Assembly (NCBI RefSeq): GCF_026460945.1 | Contig: NZ_JAOVZV010000003.1 | Coordinates: forward strand, 248,001-312,000 | Direction: 5' to 3' | Source of the DNA: Chryseobacterium luquanense | GTDB taxonomy: Bacteria; Bacteroidota; Bacteroidia; Flavobacteriales; Weeksellaceae | DNA: 64,000 nt | Shown: positions 50,657 to 61,300 of the stretch, piece by piece | How positions within the stretch are numbered: position 1 is the stretch's first letter | Layout of the letters: each line of letters begins with the position of its first letter | The notes under the pieces: model-generated | Databases searched by the model: none | Seen by the model: the letters and a program-made list of their open reading frames with translations, nothing else | Told to the model about the DNA's origin: nothing | Position numbers and translations under genes: made by a program

Positions 50657-52186
50657 CTATTTACTAATCACTTTATACTTAGGAACCAACATTTTCATCA
50701 CTGTCCATGCGATCAGATAAGCGACTGCACAGATGGAGAAAATAATCATGTATCCTTTGTCGATACCGTCTGAAACTACGGCTCCTGATTTTTCCAACTG
50801 CTCAAAGAATCCATCCGGCAAACGGTCGTTTACGTATTGAGGATATTTTTCCAATAACGGAACTCCGTCTACGGTTGACCATGCTTTGTGAGCGTGATCA
50901 AATAAAACTCCTGAAGATTTATTGATGATAAACGATCCGATTCCACCTGCCATTCCGCCAATTCCTGTGATGGTTGCGATGGCTTTTTTCGGGAACATAT
51001 CGCCTACTGTTGAGAAGATATTGGCTGACCAAGCTTGGTGTGCTGCTCCTGCAACTCCGATAATTAAAACCGGAATCCAATAGGTAATGGTTCCTAAAGG
51101 TTGTGCTAAAAGTGCCAACAGAGGGAAAAATGCGAAAATCAACATCGCTTTCATTCTTCCTGTGTAAGCGTTCATTCCTAATTTTTCAACAAAATATTTT
51201 GGAAGCCATCCACCGATAATCGACAATAAAGTAATCATGTACAGTACGAATAATGGCAGTGCACTCTGAGTGGAATCCATTCCGTAAACCGAACTTAAGT
51301 AAGCCGGAGTCCAGAATAAAAAGAACCACCAAACGCCGTCAGTCATGAACTTTCCGAAGGCAAAAGCCCAGGTTTGTCTGTAGCTGAAACATTCTTTAAA
51401 CGTGAATACTTTTTCCGGAACTGAAGTGTCTTCATTCGGAAGGTCGTCCTGATCCTGATTGATATACGTTAATTCCTGTTCGTTAACTCTCTTGTGTAAA
51501 TGTGGCTTTTTGTAAACGAATACCCAAAGTCCCATCCAAACAAATCCTAACGCACCAATGATGATAAACGCCCATTCCCAACCCATTGATTTTGCAATAA
51601 AAGGGATGGTAAGCGGTGCAGCCAAAGCTCCAACTGTCGCTCCGGCGTTCCATATACTTGTAGAAAATGCTCTGTCTTTTTTAGGGAAATATTCCGCTGT
51701 CGTTTTGATTGCTGCCGGGAAATTTCCCGCCTCACCAATCGCCAGTACGAAACGTGCGAAAATGAATAAGGTTACACTTGTGCTGATGATTGCCCCAGTA
51801 TTAGAAACGGTTCCGATTAATTCTTTAGAACCGTGAAAACCAGCCGTCCAGGTCCCAGTAAGGATTCCTGAAGTTGCAATTCCACAGAATGCGTGTAAAA
51901 CAGCACCGATCGACCAAACTCCGATTGCCCAAAGGAAACCTTTTTTGGTATCCATCCAATCCACGAACTTTCCTGCGAAAAGCATTCCCACCGCATAAAA
52001 TATGGAGAATAATGCCGTGATATTTCCGTAATCGTTGTTATTCCAGTGAAATTCCGGTGCGATAAAATCTTTCCACGTCAAAGATAAAACCTGACGATCC
52101 AGATAATTGATCGTTGTTGCGAGAAATAAAAGAAGACAGATCGTCCACCTGTATTGTGTCGGCTTAATAGATTTAACTGAACTCAT
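50657..52186 (-). CDS. exuT: Hexuronate MFS transporter
   Basis: Start at ATG 52186 (MSSVKSIKPTQYRW), not the TTG at 52192, giving 509 residues. It has 12 membrane segments and an ACS-family start (LLFLATTINYLDRQVLSLTW), plus GEAGNFPAAIKTTAEYFPKK. The family transports galacturonate and glucuronate with H+. It follows kdgA by 11 nt. A loop insert at about 115-150 is a small deviation from the usual length of 430-470. Confidence 0.92.
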   Translation of the reverse strand: MSSVKSIKPTQYRWTICLLLFLATTINYLDRQVLSLTWKDFIAPEFHWNNNDYGNITALFSIFYAVGMLFAGKFVDWMDTKKGFLWAIGVWSIGAVLHAFCGIATSGILTGTWTAGFHGSKELIGTVSNTGAIISTSVTLFIFARFVLAIGEAGNFPAAIKTTAEYFPKKDRAFSTSIWNAGATVGALAAPLTIPFIAKSMGWEWAFIIIGALGFVWMGLWVFVYKKPHLHKRVNEQELTYINQDQDDLPNEDTSVPEKVFTFKECFSYRQTWAFAFGKFMTDGVWWFFLFWTPAYLSSVYGMDSTQSALPLFVLYMITLLSIIGGWLPKYFVEKLGMNAYTGRMKAMLIFAFFPLLALLAQPLGTITYWIPVLIIGVAGAAHQAWSANIFSTVGDMFPKKAIATITGIGGMAGGIGSFIINKSSGVLFDHAHKAWSTVDGVPLLEKYPQYVNDRLPDGFFEQLEKSGAVVSDGIDKGYMIIFSICAVAYLIAWTVMKMLVPKYKVISK

Positions 52187-52197
52187 AGTCAATGTAT

Positions 52198-52857
52198 TTA
52201 TTTTAAAGTCTGAATGATATCCAGCACTTTTTTGGTTTCAATTTCTATTGTCGCATAGTCTTTCGCAAGCATCAATTCTTTGCTTACCAGCTTGCTTCCC
52301 ATTCCTACTGCAGAAACTCCGGCCTTAAACCAGCTTTCAATGCTTTCCTTCGTGGTATCAACACCACCGGTCGGCATAAATTTCAGATTCGGGAAAACAT
52401 CCTTGATGGCACTCATAAATCCTGGTCCCAAAGCATTCCCCGGGAATAATTTAATGAAAGTTACCCCAGCCGTTTCAGCCTCAATTATTTCAGTCGGAGT
52501 CATACAACCCGGGCTGTACAATAAATCTTTCGGAATTAAAAATGCTGCAACTTCCGCCACAAAACCAGGACTGATAAAGAAATCCGCTCCTGCTTTGTAG
52601 TATTCTTCCGCTTGCTGTACATTTTTAATGGTTCCGATTCCGAGAAGCATTTCAGGCATTTCTGCATTACGTACTTCTACCATTTTTGTGAAATTGCTCA
52701 ACGCGGCTTCCCCTCGGCTGGTATATTCTACCGCACGGATTCCTGCTTTGTAAAGCGATCTTAATATTTCTAAAGTTACCGTTTCATCAGCATTGTAATA
52801 CAGAGGCAAAGCTCCCTGATTGATGATGGTGTTTGTAACCAATTGAATTTTTGTCAT
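52198..52857 (-). CDS. kdgA: KDPG aldolase
   Basis: This 219-residue class I aldolase has the Schiff-base Lys in FIKLFPGNALGPGF and an active-site Glu in AVEYTSRGE, plus SPGCMTPTEI and FMPTGGV. It splits 2-keto-3-deoxy-6-phosphogluconate to pyruvate and glyceraldehyde-3-phosphate, the last step of the uronate route here. Confidence 0.96.
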   Translation of the reverse strand: MTKIQLVTNTIINQGALPLYYNADETVTLEILRSLYKAGIRAVEYTSRGEAALSNFTKMVEVRNAEMPEMLLGIGTIKNVQQAEEYYKAGADFFISPGFVAEVAAFLIPKDLLYSPGCMTPTEIIEAETAGVTFIKLFPGNALGPGFMSAIKDVFPNLKFMPTGGVDTTKESIESWFKAGVSAVGMGSKLVSKELMLAKDYATIEIETKKVLDIIQTLK

Positions 52858-53219
52858 TTTGTTTTAATTATTTTGTTGAAAATAATCTTTGATGGGGTTT
52901 TGTCCATCCTTTGGTATGCTGTCCTTTTGGGACTTGTTAAAATTTGGTTTTCTTTCACCCTTTAGGGTTGGGGTAAAGAAGAAATCAAATTTTCTTTGTT
53001 TCAATTTTATTTGATAGGATTTTATCCTATCCTTTTCTAGATCGTCCCTCTGGGACTTTTTTGAACACGAAGGTCACTAAGGTTTTTTACTACTAACTAT
53101 TTTTTAGTTTCACAAAGCCGCTTCGCTTATATAAGACCAAAACTTATTAGTTATATTTCATTTGAAATGATGAAACTTTTAAAGCCAATTGCCAAAAGCT
53201 AACAGCCAAAAGCAAAGAA
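52858..53219. other. Intergenic region with dispersed repeats
   Basis: Two copies of the GTCCC(T)TTGGGAC unit (52890-52935, 53013-53063) and a TTTAGGGTTGGGGTAAAG piece at 52960-52980. No gene is seen. Confidence 0.65.
52890..53063. repeat. Dispersed GTCCCTTTGGGAC repeat, copies 2 and 3
   Basis: Copy 2 at 52890-52935, copy 3 at 53013-53063. Both keep the two short palindromes of the copy at 3188-3236. Confidence 0.7.
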
Positions 53220-54227
53220 CTACCTTTTGATGCGTCCTCCGGAATTTCCGGCCATTACTTCGAGAATGTCTTCTGCGCTGCAGTAATTGATATCGCCTAA
53301 AATGGTGTGTTTGATAGCGCAGGCTGCGTTGGCAAAATTTAAAGCTTTTTCGTCATCGAAATTTAATAAACCATAAATTAAGCCCGCGGCAAAAGCATCT
53401 CCTGTCCCGATTCTGTCGACAACGTTGTCTATTTCTATAAATTTGGTTTCAAAATAATTCCCATTGATTAAAGCTCTTCCCTGCGTCTGCTGAGAGCTAG
53501 CCGTAACCCCGATTCTTATTTTGTCGAAAATTTTATGAATAGAAGGACACTGTTTTTTTAATTCTTCACAAGCTTCCATGAAACCTTGCTGATCTGACGA
53601 AAACTGAGTTCCCAGAATTTCATTAATCTCATTTACACCACCGATGAAAATCGTTGAGTAAGAAACCAGTTCCTTTAAAACCTCATTTCCGTTTTTACCA
53701 TATTTCCAAAGATTGGAACGGTAAGCCGGATCGGTGGTTACTTCGATTCCCATTTCACGGGCAGTGAGCAAACCTTCTTTCAAAGTTTCGTAAGCACCTT
53801 CAGAAATTCCAGGGCTGATGCCTGTCCAGTGGAAATAGTTGCAACCTTCCAAAGCTTTTTTCCAGTCAACCTGTTCGGGTTTGATGTTGGCGAAAGAACC
53901 GTTCAGTCTGTTGTACGCAATTCTGCTTGCACGAACGGATGCACCAACTTCAAGGAAATATAAACCTAAAGGATGTTCGTTTTTATTGATGAAAGTCGTA
54001 TCGATCCCAAAACTTTTGATGAAAGACAGTGCAGATTCTCCCACAAAATCATCAGAAACATTGCTGATGTGCGTCACGTCGCAACCCATTGTTGCCAGTG
54101 AGGAAGCTACGTTAAGCTCAGTTCCGCCGAAAAAGAATTCCATCTCGTGGCTCTGTTTCATTGTTTTGTTTCCGGGAGGTGAAAGCCTCATGATTACTTC
54201 ACCGAAAGTAAGTATTTTGCTAGCCAT
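53220..54227 (-). CDS. kdgK: 2-keto-3-deoxygluconate kinase
   Basis: This 335-residue PfkB sugar kinase has FFGGTELNVASSLATMG at the substrate end and DRIGTGDAFAAGLIYGLL with the catalytic Asp at the ATP site. It converts KDG to KDPG for KdgA. The N-terminus KILTFGEVIMRLSPPG is typical of KdgK. Confidence 0.95.
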   Translation of the reverse strand: MASKILTFGEVIMRLSPPGNKTMKQSHEMEFFFGGTELNVASSLATMGCDVTHISNVSDDFVGESALSFIKSFGIDTTFINKNEHPLGLYFLEVGASVRASRIAYNRLNGSFANIKPEQVDWKKALEGCNYFHWTGISPGISEGAYETLKEGLLTAREMGIEVTTDPAYRSNLWKYGKNGNEVLKELVSYSTIFIGGVNEINEILGTQFSSDQQGFMEACEELKKQCPSIHKIFDKIRIGVTASSQQTQGRALINGNYFETKFIEIDNVVDRIGTGDAFAAGLIYGLLNFDDEKALNFANAACAIKHTILGDINYCSAEDILEVMAGNSGGRIKR

Positions 54228-54395
54228 ATTAATTAACGCTCTTTATTTAACCACAAAAGGCACAAAAAGTTTTTGACGCTTTTAGCTATTTTGAAGTTTA
54301 ATATATTGAAAATATAAAGATCACATAAGTTTAAAAATCAAAGATTTTTGTTGACGTTTGATCTTTTATTATTTTAAATTTTACTTTTAATTATA

Positions 54396-54426
54396 AACCT
54401 TCAAGGTTTTTGAAACCTTGAAGGTT
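54396..54426. repeat. AACCTTCAAGG hairpin repeat, copy 2
   Basis: Same 14-bp inverted arms and TTG loop as at 50503-50533, here between kdgK and uxaC. Confidence 0.85.
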
Positions 54427-54441
54427 TGAAATTTGTTATAT

Positions 54442-55839
54442 TTAAAAATCGAAATAATTTTTAGCATTATGATAACAGATGTCGGAAATGGTTTTCCCGA
54501 TCAGTTCCATATCATCCGGTAATTCGCCGTTTTTCATTTCTTCTCCGAAAAGATTACACAATACTCTTCTGAAATATTCGTGTCTCGGGTAAGATAAGAA
54601 ACTTCTTGAATCTGTCAACATTCCTACGAAACAGCTGATTAATCCCATATTTGAAAGGGCATTCATCTGCTTGATCATTCCGTCTTTCTGATCCAAAAAC
54701 CACCAGCCCGAACCGAACTGTACCTTTCCTTTGATACTGCCGTCATTAAAATTCCCGATCATAGTCGCGAAAATTTCGTTGTCGGCAGGATTTAAGTTAT
54801 ATAGAATTGTTTTGGTCAGTTTATCTTTTCCGTCTAAAGCATTTAACAATTTAGACAAAGTTTCAGCCTGTACGAAGTCACCGATAGAATCCCATCCTGT
54901 ATCAGGACCTAAGATTCTGTGCATTCTTTCGTTGTTGTTTCTCAAAGCTCCCAGGTGGAACTGCTGAACCCATCCGAATTTGTGATATGTTTCGCCTAAG
55001 AATAATAAAATAGCAGTTTTGAACTGATTCACCTGCTTTTCAGCGATTACTTTTCCTGAAATTTTATCATTGAAAATAGCGCTTACTTCTGCTTCTGAAG
55101 CTTCCTCGAAAGAAATATTGTTCAGTCCGTGGTCGCAGAGTCTGCATCCGTTTTCGTGGAAATATTCTACTCTTTTTAATAAAGCATCGCACAAAGTCTG
55201 GTAAGAATTGATTTCAATTCCAGCCGACTCGCCCAATTTAGAAATATAATCTGCGAAGTTGTGGTTTTCAATTAAGATCGCTTTATCCGGACGGAAAGCT
55301 GTACTTACTTTAATGCTGAAATCACTTTTCGCCAAATCCTGATGGTAATTTAAAACATCAATCGGATCTTCTGTGGTGCACAAAGATTCTACGTTCATCA
55401 TTTTCAGCAAACCTCTTGTCGACTTTTCAGGAGTCTGAAGCTGTGCCGTGATGTTGTCGTAAATATCTGATGCATTTTTTTCGTTCAATAATTCATCAAT
55501 TCCGAAATAACGCTTTAATTCTAAATGCGTCCAGTGGTACAACGGATTTCTTAACGTGTAAGGAACCGTTTTTGCCCAAGCCTCGAATTTTTCTTTGTCT
55601 GAAGCATCGCCCGTGATGAATTTTTCGTTCACACCCATTGTACGCATTGCGCGCCATTTGTAATGATCGCCCGCAATCCAAACTTTAGAAATATTTTCGA
55701 AAACAGTATCTTCAGCAATATCCTTTGGAATCAAATGATTGTGATAATCGATGATCGGCTGTTTTTCTGCGAAATTGAAATATAATTCTTCCGCGTATTT
55801 ATTTTGTAGTAAAAAGTTATCTGTAATAAAAGATTTCAT
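54442..55839 (-). CDS. uxaC: Glucuronate/galacturonate isomerase
   Basis: This 465-residue amidohydrolase-fold enzyme starts with PIIDYHNHLIPKDIAED (His pair), and has WVQQFHLGALRNNNERMH, LTDSRSFLSYPRHEYFRRVL. It isomerises D-galacturonate to D-tagaturonate. It is 18 nt after kduD. Confidence 0.96.
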   Translation of the reverse strand: MKSFITDNFLLQNKYAEELYFNFAEKQPIIDYHNHLIPKDIAEDTVFENISKVWIAGDHYKWRAMRTMGVNEKFITGDASDKEKFEAWAKTVPYTLRNPLYHWTHLELKRYFGIDELLNEKNASDIYDNITAQLQTPEKSTRGLLKMMNVESLCTTEDPIDVLNYHQDLAKSDFSIKVSTAFRPDKAILIENHNFADYISKLGESAGIEINSYQTLCDALLKRVEYFHENGCRLCDHGLNNISFEEASEAEVSAIFNDKISGKVIAEKQVNQFKTAILLFLGETYHKFGWVQQFHLGALRNNNERMHRILGPDTGWDSIGDFVQAETLSKLLNALDGKDKLTKTILYNLNPADNEIFATMIGNFNDGSIKGKVQFGSGWWFLDQKDGMIKQMNALSNMGLISCFVGMLTDSRSFLSYPRHEYFRRVLCNLFGEEMKNGELPDDMELIGKTISDICYHNAKNYFDF

Positions 55840-55857
55840 TTCTGTAAAATTCTTGTG

Positions 55858-56640
55858 TTATTCATTAGCAGGTTTCCCAATGGTCGCCAAAATACCGCCG
55901 TCTACATAAATAATGTGTCCGTTGACAAATTTACTCGCGTCTGAAGCTAAGAAAATAGCCGTTCCTGCAAGATCTTCCGGGTTCCCCCATCTTCCTTCCG
56001 GAGTTCTGCTGATGATAAAATCGTTAAACGGATGACCGTCTACTCTGATTGGTTCTGTTTGGGTTGTCGCAAAATATCCGGGACCGATACCGTTCACCTG
56101 AATATTGTGTTTTGCCCATTCTGTTGCTAAATTTTTAGTCAGCATTTTAAGTCCGCCTTTTGCAGAAGCATATGCTACTACATTGTCACGGCCAAGCTCA
56201 CTCATCATTGAGCAAATATTGATGATTTTACCGGACTGTCTTTTGATCATGTGTTTCCCAACCAATTGAGACATAATGAAAGGACCGGTAAGATCTACAT
56301 CGATTACTTTTCTAAAGTCTGCAACATCCATCTCTAAAGCCGGAACACGCTTGATGATTCCTGCATTATTGACTAAGATGTCGATTTTCCCATGTGTAGC
56401 AAGCATTAATGCTACTTTCTGAGCGGCTTCCAGTTCGTCTGTCACATCAAAAAGATAACCTGTAGCGTTATATCCTTTACTGCGATAATATTCTAAGGCT
56501 TCATCTAATTTTGAGGGAGTTGTACTTGTGATTGCCAGTTCAGCACCTGCAGAGGCAAGACCTTCAGCCATTGCCATTCCTAATCCGTGAGTACCGCCGG
56601 TTACAACGGCTACTTTTCCGGATAAATCGAATAAATTCAT
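55858..56640 (-). CDS. kduD: 2-keto-3-deoxygluconate dehydrogenase (SDR)
   Basis: This 260-residue SDR has VVTGGTHGLGMAMAEGL, NNAGII, YASAKGGLKML (Tyr, Lys) and VDGGILATIG. With KduI it turns 5-keto-4-deoxyuronate from unsaturated pectin oligomers into KDG. It is 10 nt after kduI. Confidence 0.95.
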   Translation of the reverse strand: MNLFDLSGKVAVVTGGTHGLGMAMAEGLASAGAELAITSTTPSKLDEALEYYRSKGYNATGYLFDVTDELEAAQKVALMLATHGKIDILVNNAGIIKRVPALEMDVADFRKVIDVDLTGPFIMSQLVGKHMIKRQSGKIINICSMMSELGRDNVVAYASAKGGLKMLTKNLATEWAKHNIQVNGIGPGYFATTQTEPIRVDGHPFNDFIISRTPEGRWGNPEDLAGTAIFLASDASKFVNGHIIYVDGGILATIGKPANE

Positions 56641-56650
56641 GTAGAAAAAA

Positions 56651-57487
56651 TTACTTTAGTTCGTTAGTTTTAACAGCGTCCATGTCGCCATAATCCATAT
56701 TTTCTCCTGCCATTCCCCAGATAAAAGTATAGTTGGAAGTACCAACTCCTGAGTGAATAGACCATTCCGGAGACAAGACTGCTTCATTGTTTTTCATAAA
56801 GATATGACGGGTCTCGTTCGGCTGGCCAAGAAAATGACTTACCGCCTGCCCTTCTTCAAGATCGAAATAAAAATAAGCTTCCATTCTTCGGGTATGCGTG
56901 TGAGAAGGCATGGTGTTCCAAACACTTCCTTCATGCAGCTCGGTCATTCCCATCTGTAGCTGGCAGGTTTCCAATACGCTGTTGACGATTAGTTTGTTGA
57001 TAGTACGTCTGTTGGCGTATTTTGCTTCACCTAATTCTACAATTTCGGCTTCTTTTTTAGTGATTTTCTTTGTAGGAAAAGTGTGATGCGCAGGTGCAGA
57101 ATTGAAATAAAATAAAGTCTGACCTTCATTTCCGTTTTCAAAAACAACATCTTTTGCGCCTTTTCCTATATATAAAGCTTCCTTATTTCCAAGTTCGAAA
57201 ACCTCTCCGTCAACGGTTACCTTTCCGGCAGCGCCAACGTTGATGATTCCTAATTCTCTTCTGTCAAGAAAGTTTTCTGCCTTCAGATCATCAGTAGGTT
57301 CAAGTTTCAATGCGCTTTTTACAGGCATTGCACCTCCTACGATCATTCTGTCGTACATAGAATACACTACATTGATTTGATCTTCATTAAATAAATCATT
57401 GATTAGAAACTCCCTTCTCAGGTCTTCAGTTGTATATTTTTTTACATCTTCAGGATGATGGGCGTAACGAAATTCTGATTTTGTCAT
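56651..57487 (-). CDS. kduI: 5-keto-4-deoxyuronate isomerase
   Basis: This 278-residue cupin has MPSHTHTRRMEAYFYFDLEE, with metal-binding His and Glu residues, and SPEWSIHSGVGTSNYTFIWG. It is the first gene of the minus-strand uronate run and its leader contains the palindrome at 57541-57552. Confidence 0.97.
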   Translation of the reverse strand: MTKSEFRYAHHPEDVKKYTTEDLRREFLINDLFNEDQINVVYSMYDRMIVGGAMPVKSALKLEPTDDLKAENFLDRRELGIINVGAAGKVTVDGEVFELGNKEALYIGKGAKDVVFENGNEGQTLFYFNSAPAHHTFPTKKITKKEAEIVELGEAKYANRRTINKLIVNSVLETCQLQMGMTELHEGSVWNTMPSHTHTRRMEAYFYFDLEEGQAVSHFLGQPNETRHIFMKNNEAVLSPEWSIHSGVGTSNYTFIWGMAGENMDYGDMDAVKTNELK

Positions 57488-57540
57488 ACTCTAAATTTTA
57501 AACTTAAATTACGGTTTCTAAAAAACCTGTTAAACATTGC

Positions 57541-57552
57541 GTAATCGATTGC
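57541..57552 (-). promoter_or_regulatory. LacI-type operator in the kduI leader
   Basis: GTAATCGATTGC, close to the palindrome GCAATCGATTGC upstream of susC. It lies about 55 nt before the kduI start, downstream of a -7-like TACAATTTTAG, a place that would allow repression. Confidence 0.6.
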
Positions 57553-58227
57553 ATTAAATTACACTAAAATTGTACAGAAATACTTGTGGTTAAATATATA
57601 AATTATATGTATTCGGTTAACAAAAAATTAATTTTAATTTATAATCAATTGATAAACAATTAAATAAAATTTAAAAATAAATTGTAAGTTGCTGTTTTAA
57701 TATTAAAAACAGGTAGTTTTTTTAACGAAATGAAAGACTAACAAGTATGAAAAATAAAAATCGTGCCATTAATTTTACACAAATCCGTTCAAATGTGTTA
57801 TATATAAGAATAAAAGCCATTCTATATATATAAGATGTTAAATTAACCCAATTTATTGCTATTAATAAAATACTTAAAATTTAACAGCAAAAAAACTGAT
57901 AAAAATCACTTTATTTTTTTGAAATTAGCCTCTGACTAGCAAAAATGGGAATTTATATTAACTAAAAATGCAATCAATTTGCTTCATTTTTCTGGTTTTT
58001 AAAACTTAAACAGTATAAAATTCAATATTTTTTAATTAACATTAACAATAAAGCAATTACCTTACAATAAACTGATTTACAAACAATTAAATCATTTAAA
58101 TTTATATAAATCTTTCTATTATTAACAAATTAAATATTGAAATTAATAAAAAAATAACATTTTTTTCTTTGCATAATGAAAAATAATATTAGTTTAGGAG
58201 CCAAGATATTTTAATGTGAAATTTTAC

Positions 58228-58239
58228 GCAATCGATTGC
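58228..58239 (+). promoter_or_regulatory. LacI-type operator upstream of susC
   Basis: GCAATCGATTGC, a perfect 12-nt palindrome with central CG, as in LacI-family operators. It lies about 55 nt downstream of the likely -7 element and 125 nt before the susC ATG. Confidence 0.65.
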
Positions 58240-58363
58240 ACTCTATATAAGCGTAAGAATAAATAAAATATCACTAAAAAAACAGAAAACTTAAAAATCC
58301 AAAAAAACTTGAGAAGTTTTAATGCTTCTCAAACCACAATTAAACTATATAAGGATACAATAA

Positions 58364-61300
58364 ATGGATAAAAAGGTACAATCAGTAAAGTGGTTATATT
58401 TAACTGTCTTCCTTCTTCCTGTACTGGCTATGGCTCAGGAAAAAGATAAAGAAACCAAAATTGATGAGGTCGTTTTGGTAGGATATAATAAAGTTTCTAA
58501 AAAGGATGTTACCAACGCTGTATCATCTATAAAAGGAGAAGCCTTGAAAGATATGCCCGTAAATTCTGCAGCTGAAGCAATTCAGGGTAGACTTGCCGGA
58601 GTTCAGGTTCAGGCAAGTGAAGGAAAACCCGGAGGTGATGTAGACATTACTATTAGAGGGGGAACTTCAATTACAGGAAGCAACGCTCCATTATATATCG
58701 TTGATGGTATACAAATGGATAATGCAATGACAATTCTTTCACCAAAAGAAATTGAATCTATTGAAGTTTTAAAAGATGCTTCATCTACGTCAATTTATGG
58801 TTCTCGAGGTGCAAACGGGGTTGTTTTGATTACCACTAAAAGTGGACGTAAAAAAGCAATCACAACAATCAATTACAATGGTTTTACAGGGGTAAGAAAG
58901 ATTATGAATACGCTTGATGTATTAGATCCTTACGAATTTGTTCTTTACCAGTATGAATTATACAAAAAGAATGGTGTAATAGGTGACGCTGATGATATCG
59001 CTTTTAACAACAGATATGGTAGCACTTATCAGGAATTAGAAAAGTATAAATCTGTTCAGAAAAGAGATTGGCAGGACGAGCTTTTTGGTAAGGAAGCATT
59101 CAACTTCACTCATAACCTTAGTGTAAACGGAGGATCTGAAAAGTCTGCTTTTTCATTTACTTTAAATCATGTGGATGAGGATGGAATTATGCTTAATTCC
59201 GGGTTTAAAAGAAGCATGGCAAACTTTAAGTATGATTACGACATCAGTAAAAAACTTAAATTTGGGATCAACGCAAGATACGGTAGATCTTTAACTACCG
59301 GAGTAGGAACTTCAAGCACTGGTTCTCAAAGTAATAACAGATTGAGAAACTCTGTAAGATACCAACCTTTTGAAGGAGGTTCATCTGTTCCTGTTGATGA
59401 TTTTGATCCAAACTATGCGACTAATACCAACTTAGTAAATCCTTTACTTTTAAATGACAGCGAAATAAGAGATAATAGAGTTAATGACTTGTTATTAAAT
59501 GCTTATATTAACTATAACATTACGAAAGATCTCACATTCCGAAGTGTTGTAGGTTATGTACAAAGAGATATTTCAACCAATCAGTTTTGGGGTACGGTAA
59601 CTTCTCAGGCAAGAGCAAACGCAGATATGCCTATTGTACAGCTTGACAGATCACAGACAAGAAGAATTACCAATACCAATACTTTAAACTATACCAAGAA
59701 ATTCGGTCAGCATAAAGTAGATGTTTTATTAGGCCAGGAAATTATCCAAACAGATGGAGAATCAAGCAACAATTATGTAAAATGGTTTCCAAAATCTATC
59801 CTTCCTAATGAGGCATTTGCCAATATTGCAGCGGCAACTCCACCTGCAGGATTAATACAGGATGCAGCAAGAACGGCTGTGGTGGCACCGGATCGTTTAG
59901 CTTCATTCTTCGGACGTGTAAATTACATTTTTGCTAATAAATATATCCTTACTGCATCAGTAAGAGCCGATGGATCCAACGTTTTCATGAAAGGAAATCA
60001 ATGGGGTTATTTCCCTGCTGCTTCATTAGCATGGAAAGTAAAAGAAGAAAAATTCTTGAAAGATGTTGATTGGTTAAATGAATTAAAACTTCGTGTAGGT
60101 TATGGTCTATCCGGGAATAACAGAATCACATCTTACCTTTGGGCAAACTTCTACAACATCAATGCAAACAACGGGTATGTATTCGGTACTTCCGTTACAC
60201 CGGGAGCTGCAGTTTCTACAACTCAGGCAAATCCTAATGTAAAGTGGGAAGCTACAGTATCTAAAAACGCAGGTATTGATTTTGAATTTTTCAAAGGAAG
60301 ACTTTATGGTAGTGTAGACGGATATATTACAGATACGAAAGATCTATTGGTATTGGCAAAAGTGCCATTCCCAGGATATGCAAACCAGTTCCAAAACTCA
60401 GGAAAAACAAGAAACAAAGGTCTTGAATTTACTGTAGGAGGAGTGATCGTAAACAATGAAAACTTCAACTGGAAAATGGATGCCAACATTTCTACCAATA
60501 AAAATACAATTTTAAGTTTGGGTAGTGGCGTAGGTCGTGGACAGGATTCTTACTTAGTACAGTCTGGAGGAATCGGAGGTTTTGACTTTATTGCTAAGGT
60601 AGGAAGCTCAGTAGGAACTTATTACGGATATGTAACTGAAGGCAGATATGAGATTTCAGATTTCGATTACAATGCAGCAACTAAGGTTTATACATTGAAA
60701 GCTGGAGTTCCAAGTAGTAGTGCAATTGCTTTAGGAGCAAAAGCTGTACAACCGGGAGATCTTAAATTAAGAGATTTGAATGGTGACGGACAGATTACCG
60801 ACGCAGACAGACAGGAATTAGGAAGTGCACTTCCAAAATTTTACGGAGGTTTCAACCAAACATTTAGATATAAAAATTTCGATATGAGTTTATTCTTTAA
60901 TTTCTCTGTAGGAAATAAAGTTTATAACGCTAACAAAATCGAAAACACCACTCAATATTTGTACAGAGACAACAACATGGATGCTGCTGTTGCTGACAGA
61001 TGGAGATGGTTTGACAATGCAGGTGTAAAAGTGACAGACCCAACTCAATTAGCTGCTTTAAATGCTAATACAACAATGTGGACTCCACCAACAGGACAAT
61101 ATATTCTTCACTCTTACGGAATTGAAGACGGATCTTTCTTAAGATTAAACAACGTTACTTTAGGTTATACATTACCAAAAGGTTCTTTAGAAATGATCGG
61201 AGTGAAAAACTTCAGACTATATGCAACAGTAAACAACTTATTTGTAATTACTGGGTACTCAGGCTACGATCCTGAAGCAAGTACAAGAAGAAATCCTTTA

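Larger units (their letters stand above)
57488..58363. other. Long divergent regulatory region between kduI and susC
   Basis: 876 nt of AT-rich DNA with no gene seen. It holds two LacI-type palindromes (57541-57552 and 58228-58239) and a probable susC promoter with CTTTGC at about 58168-58173. Confidence 0.7.
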
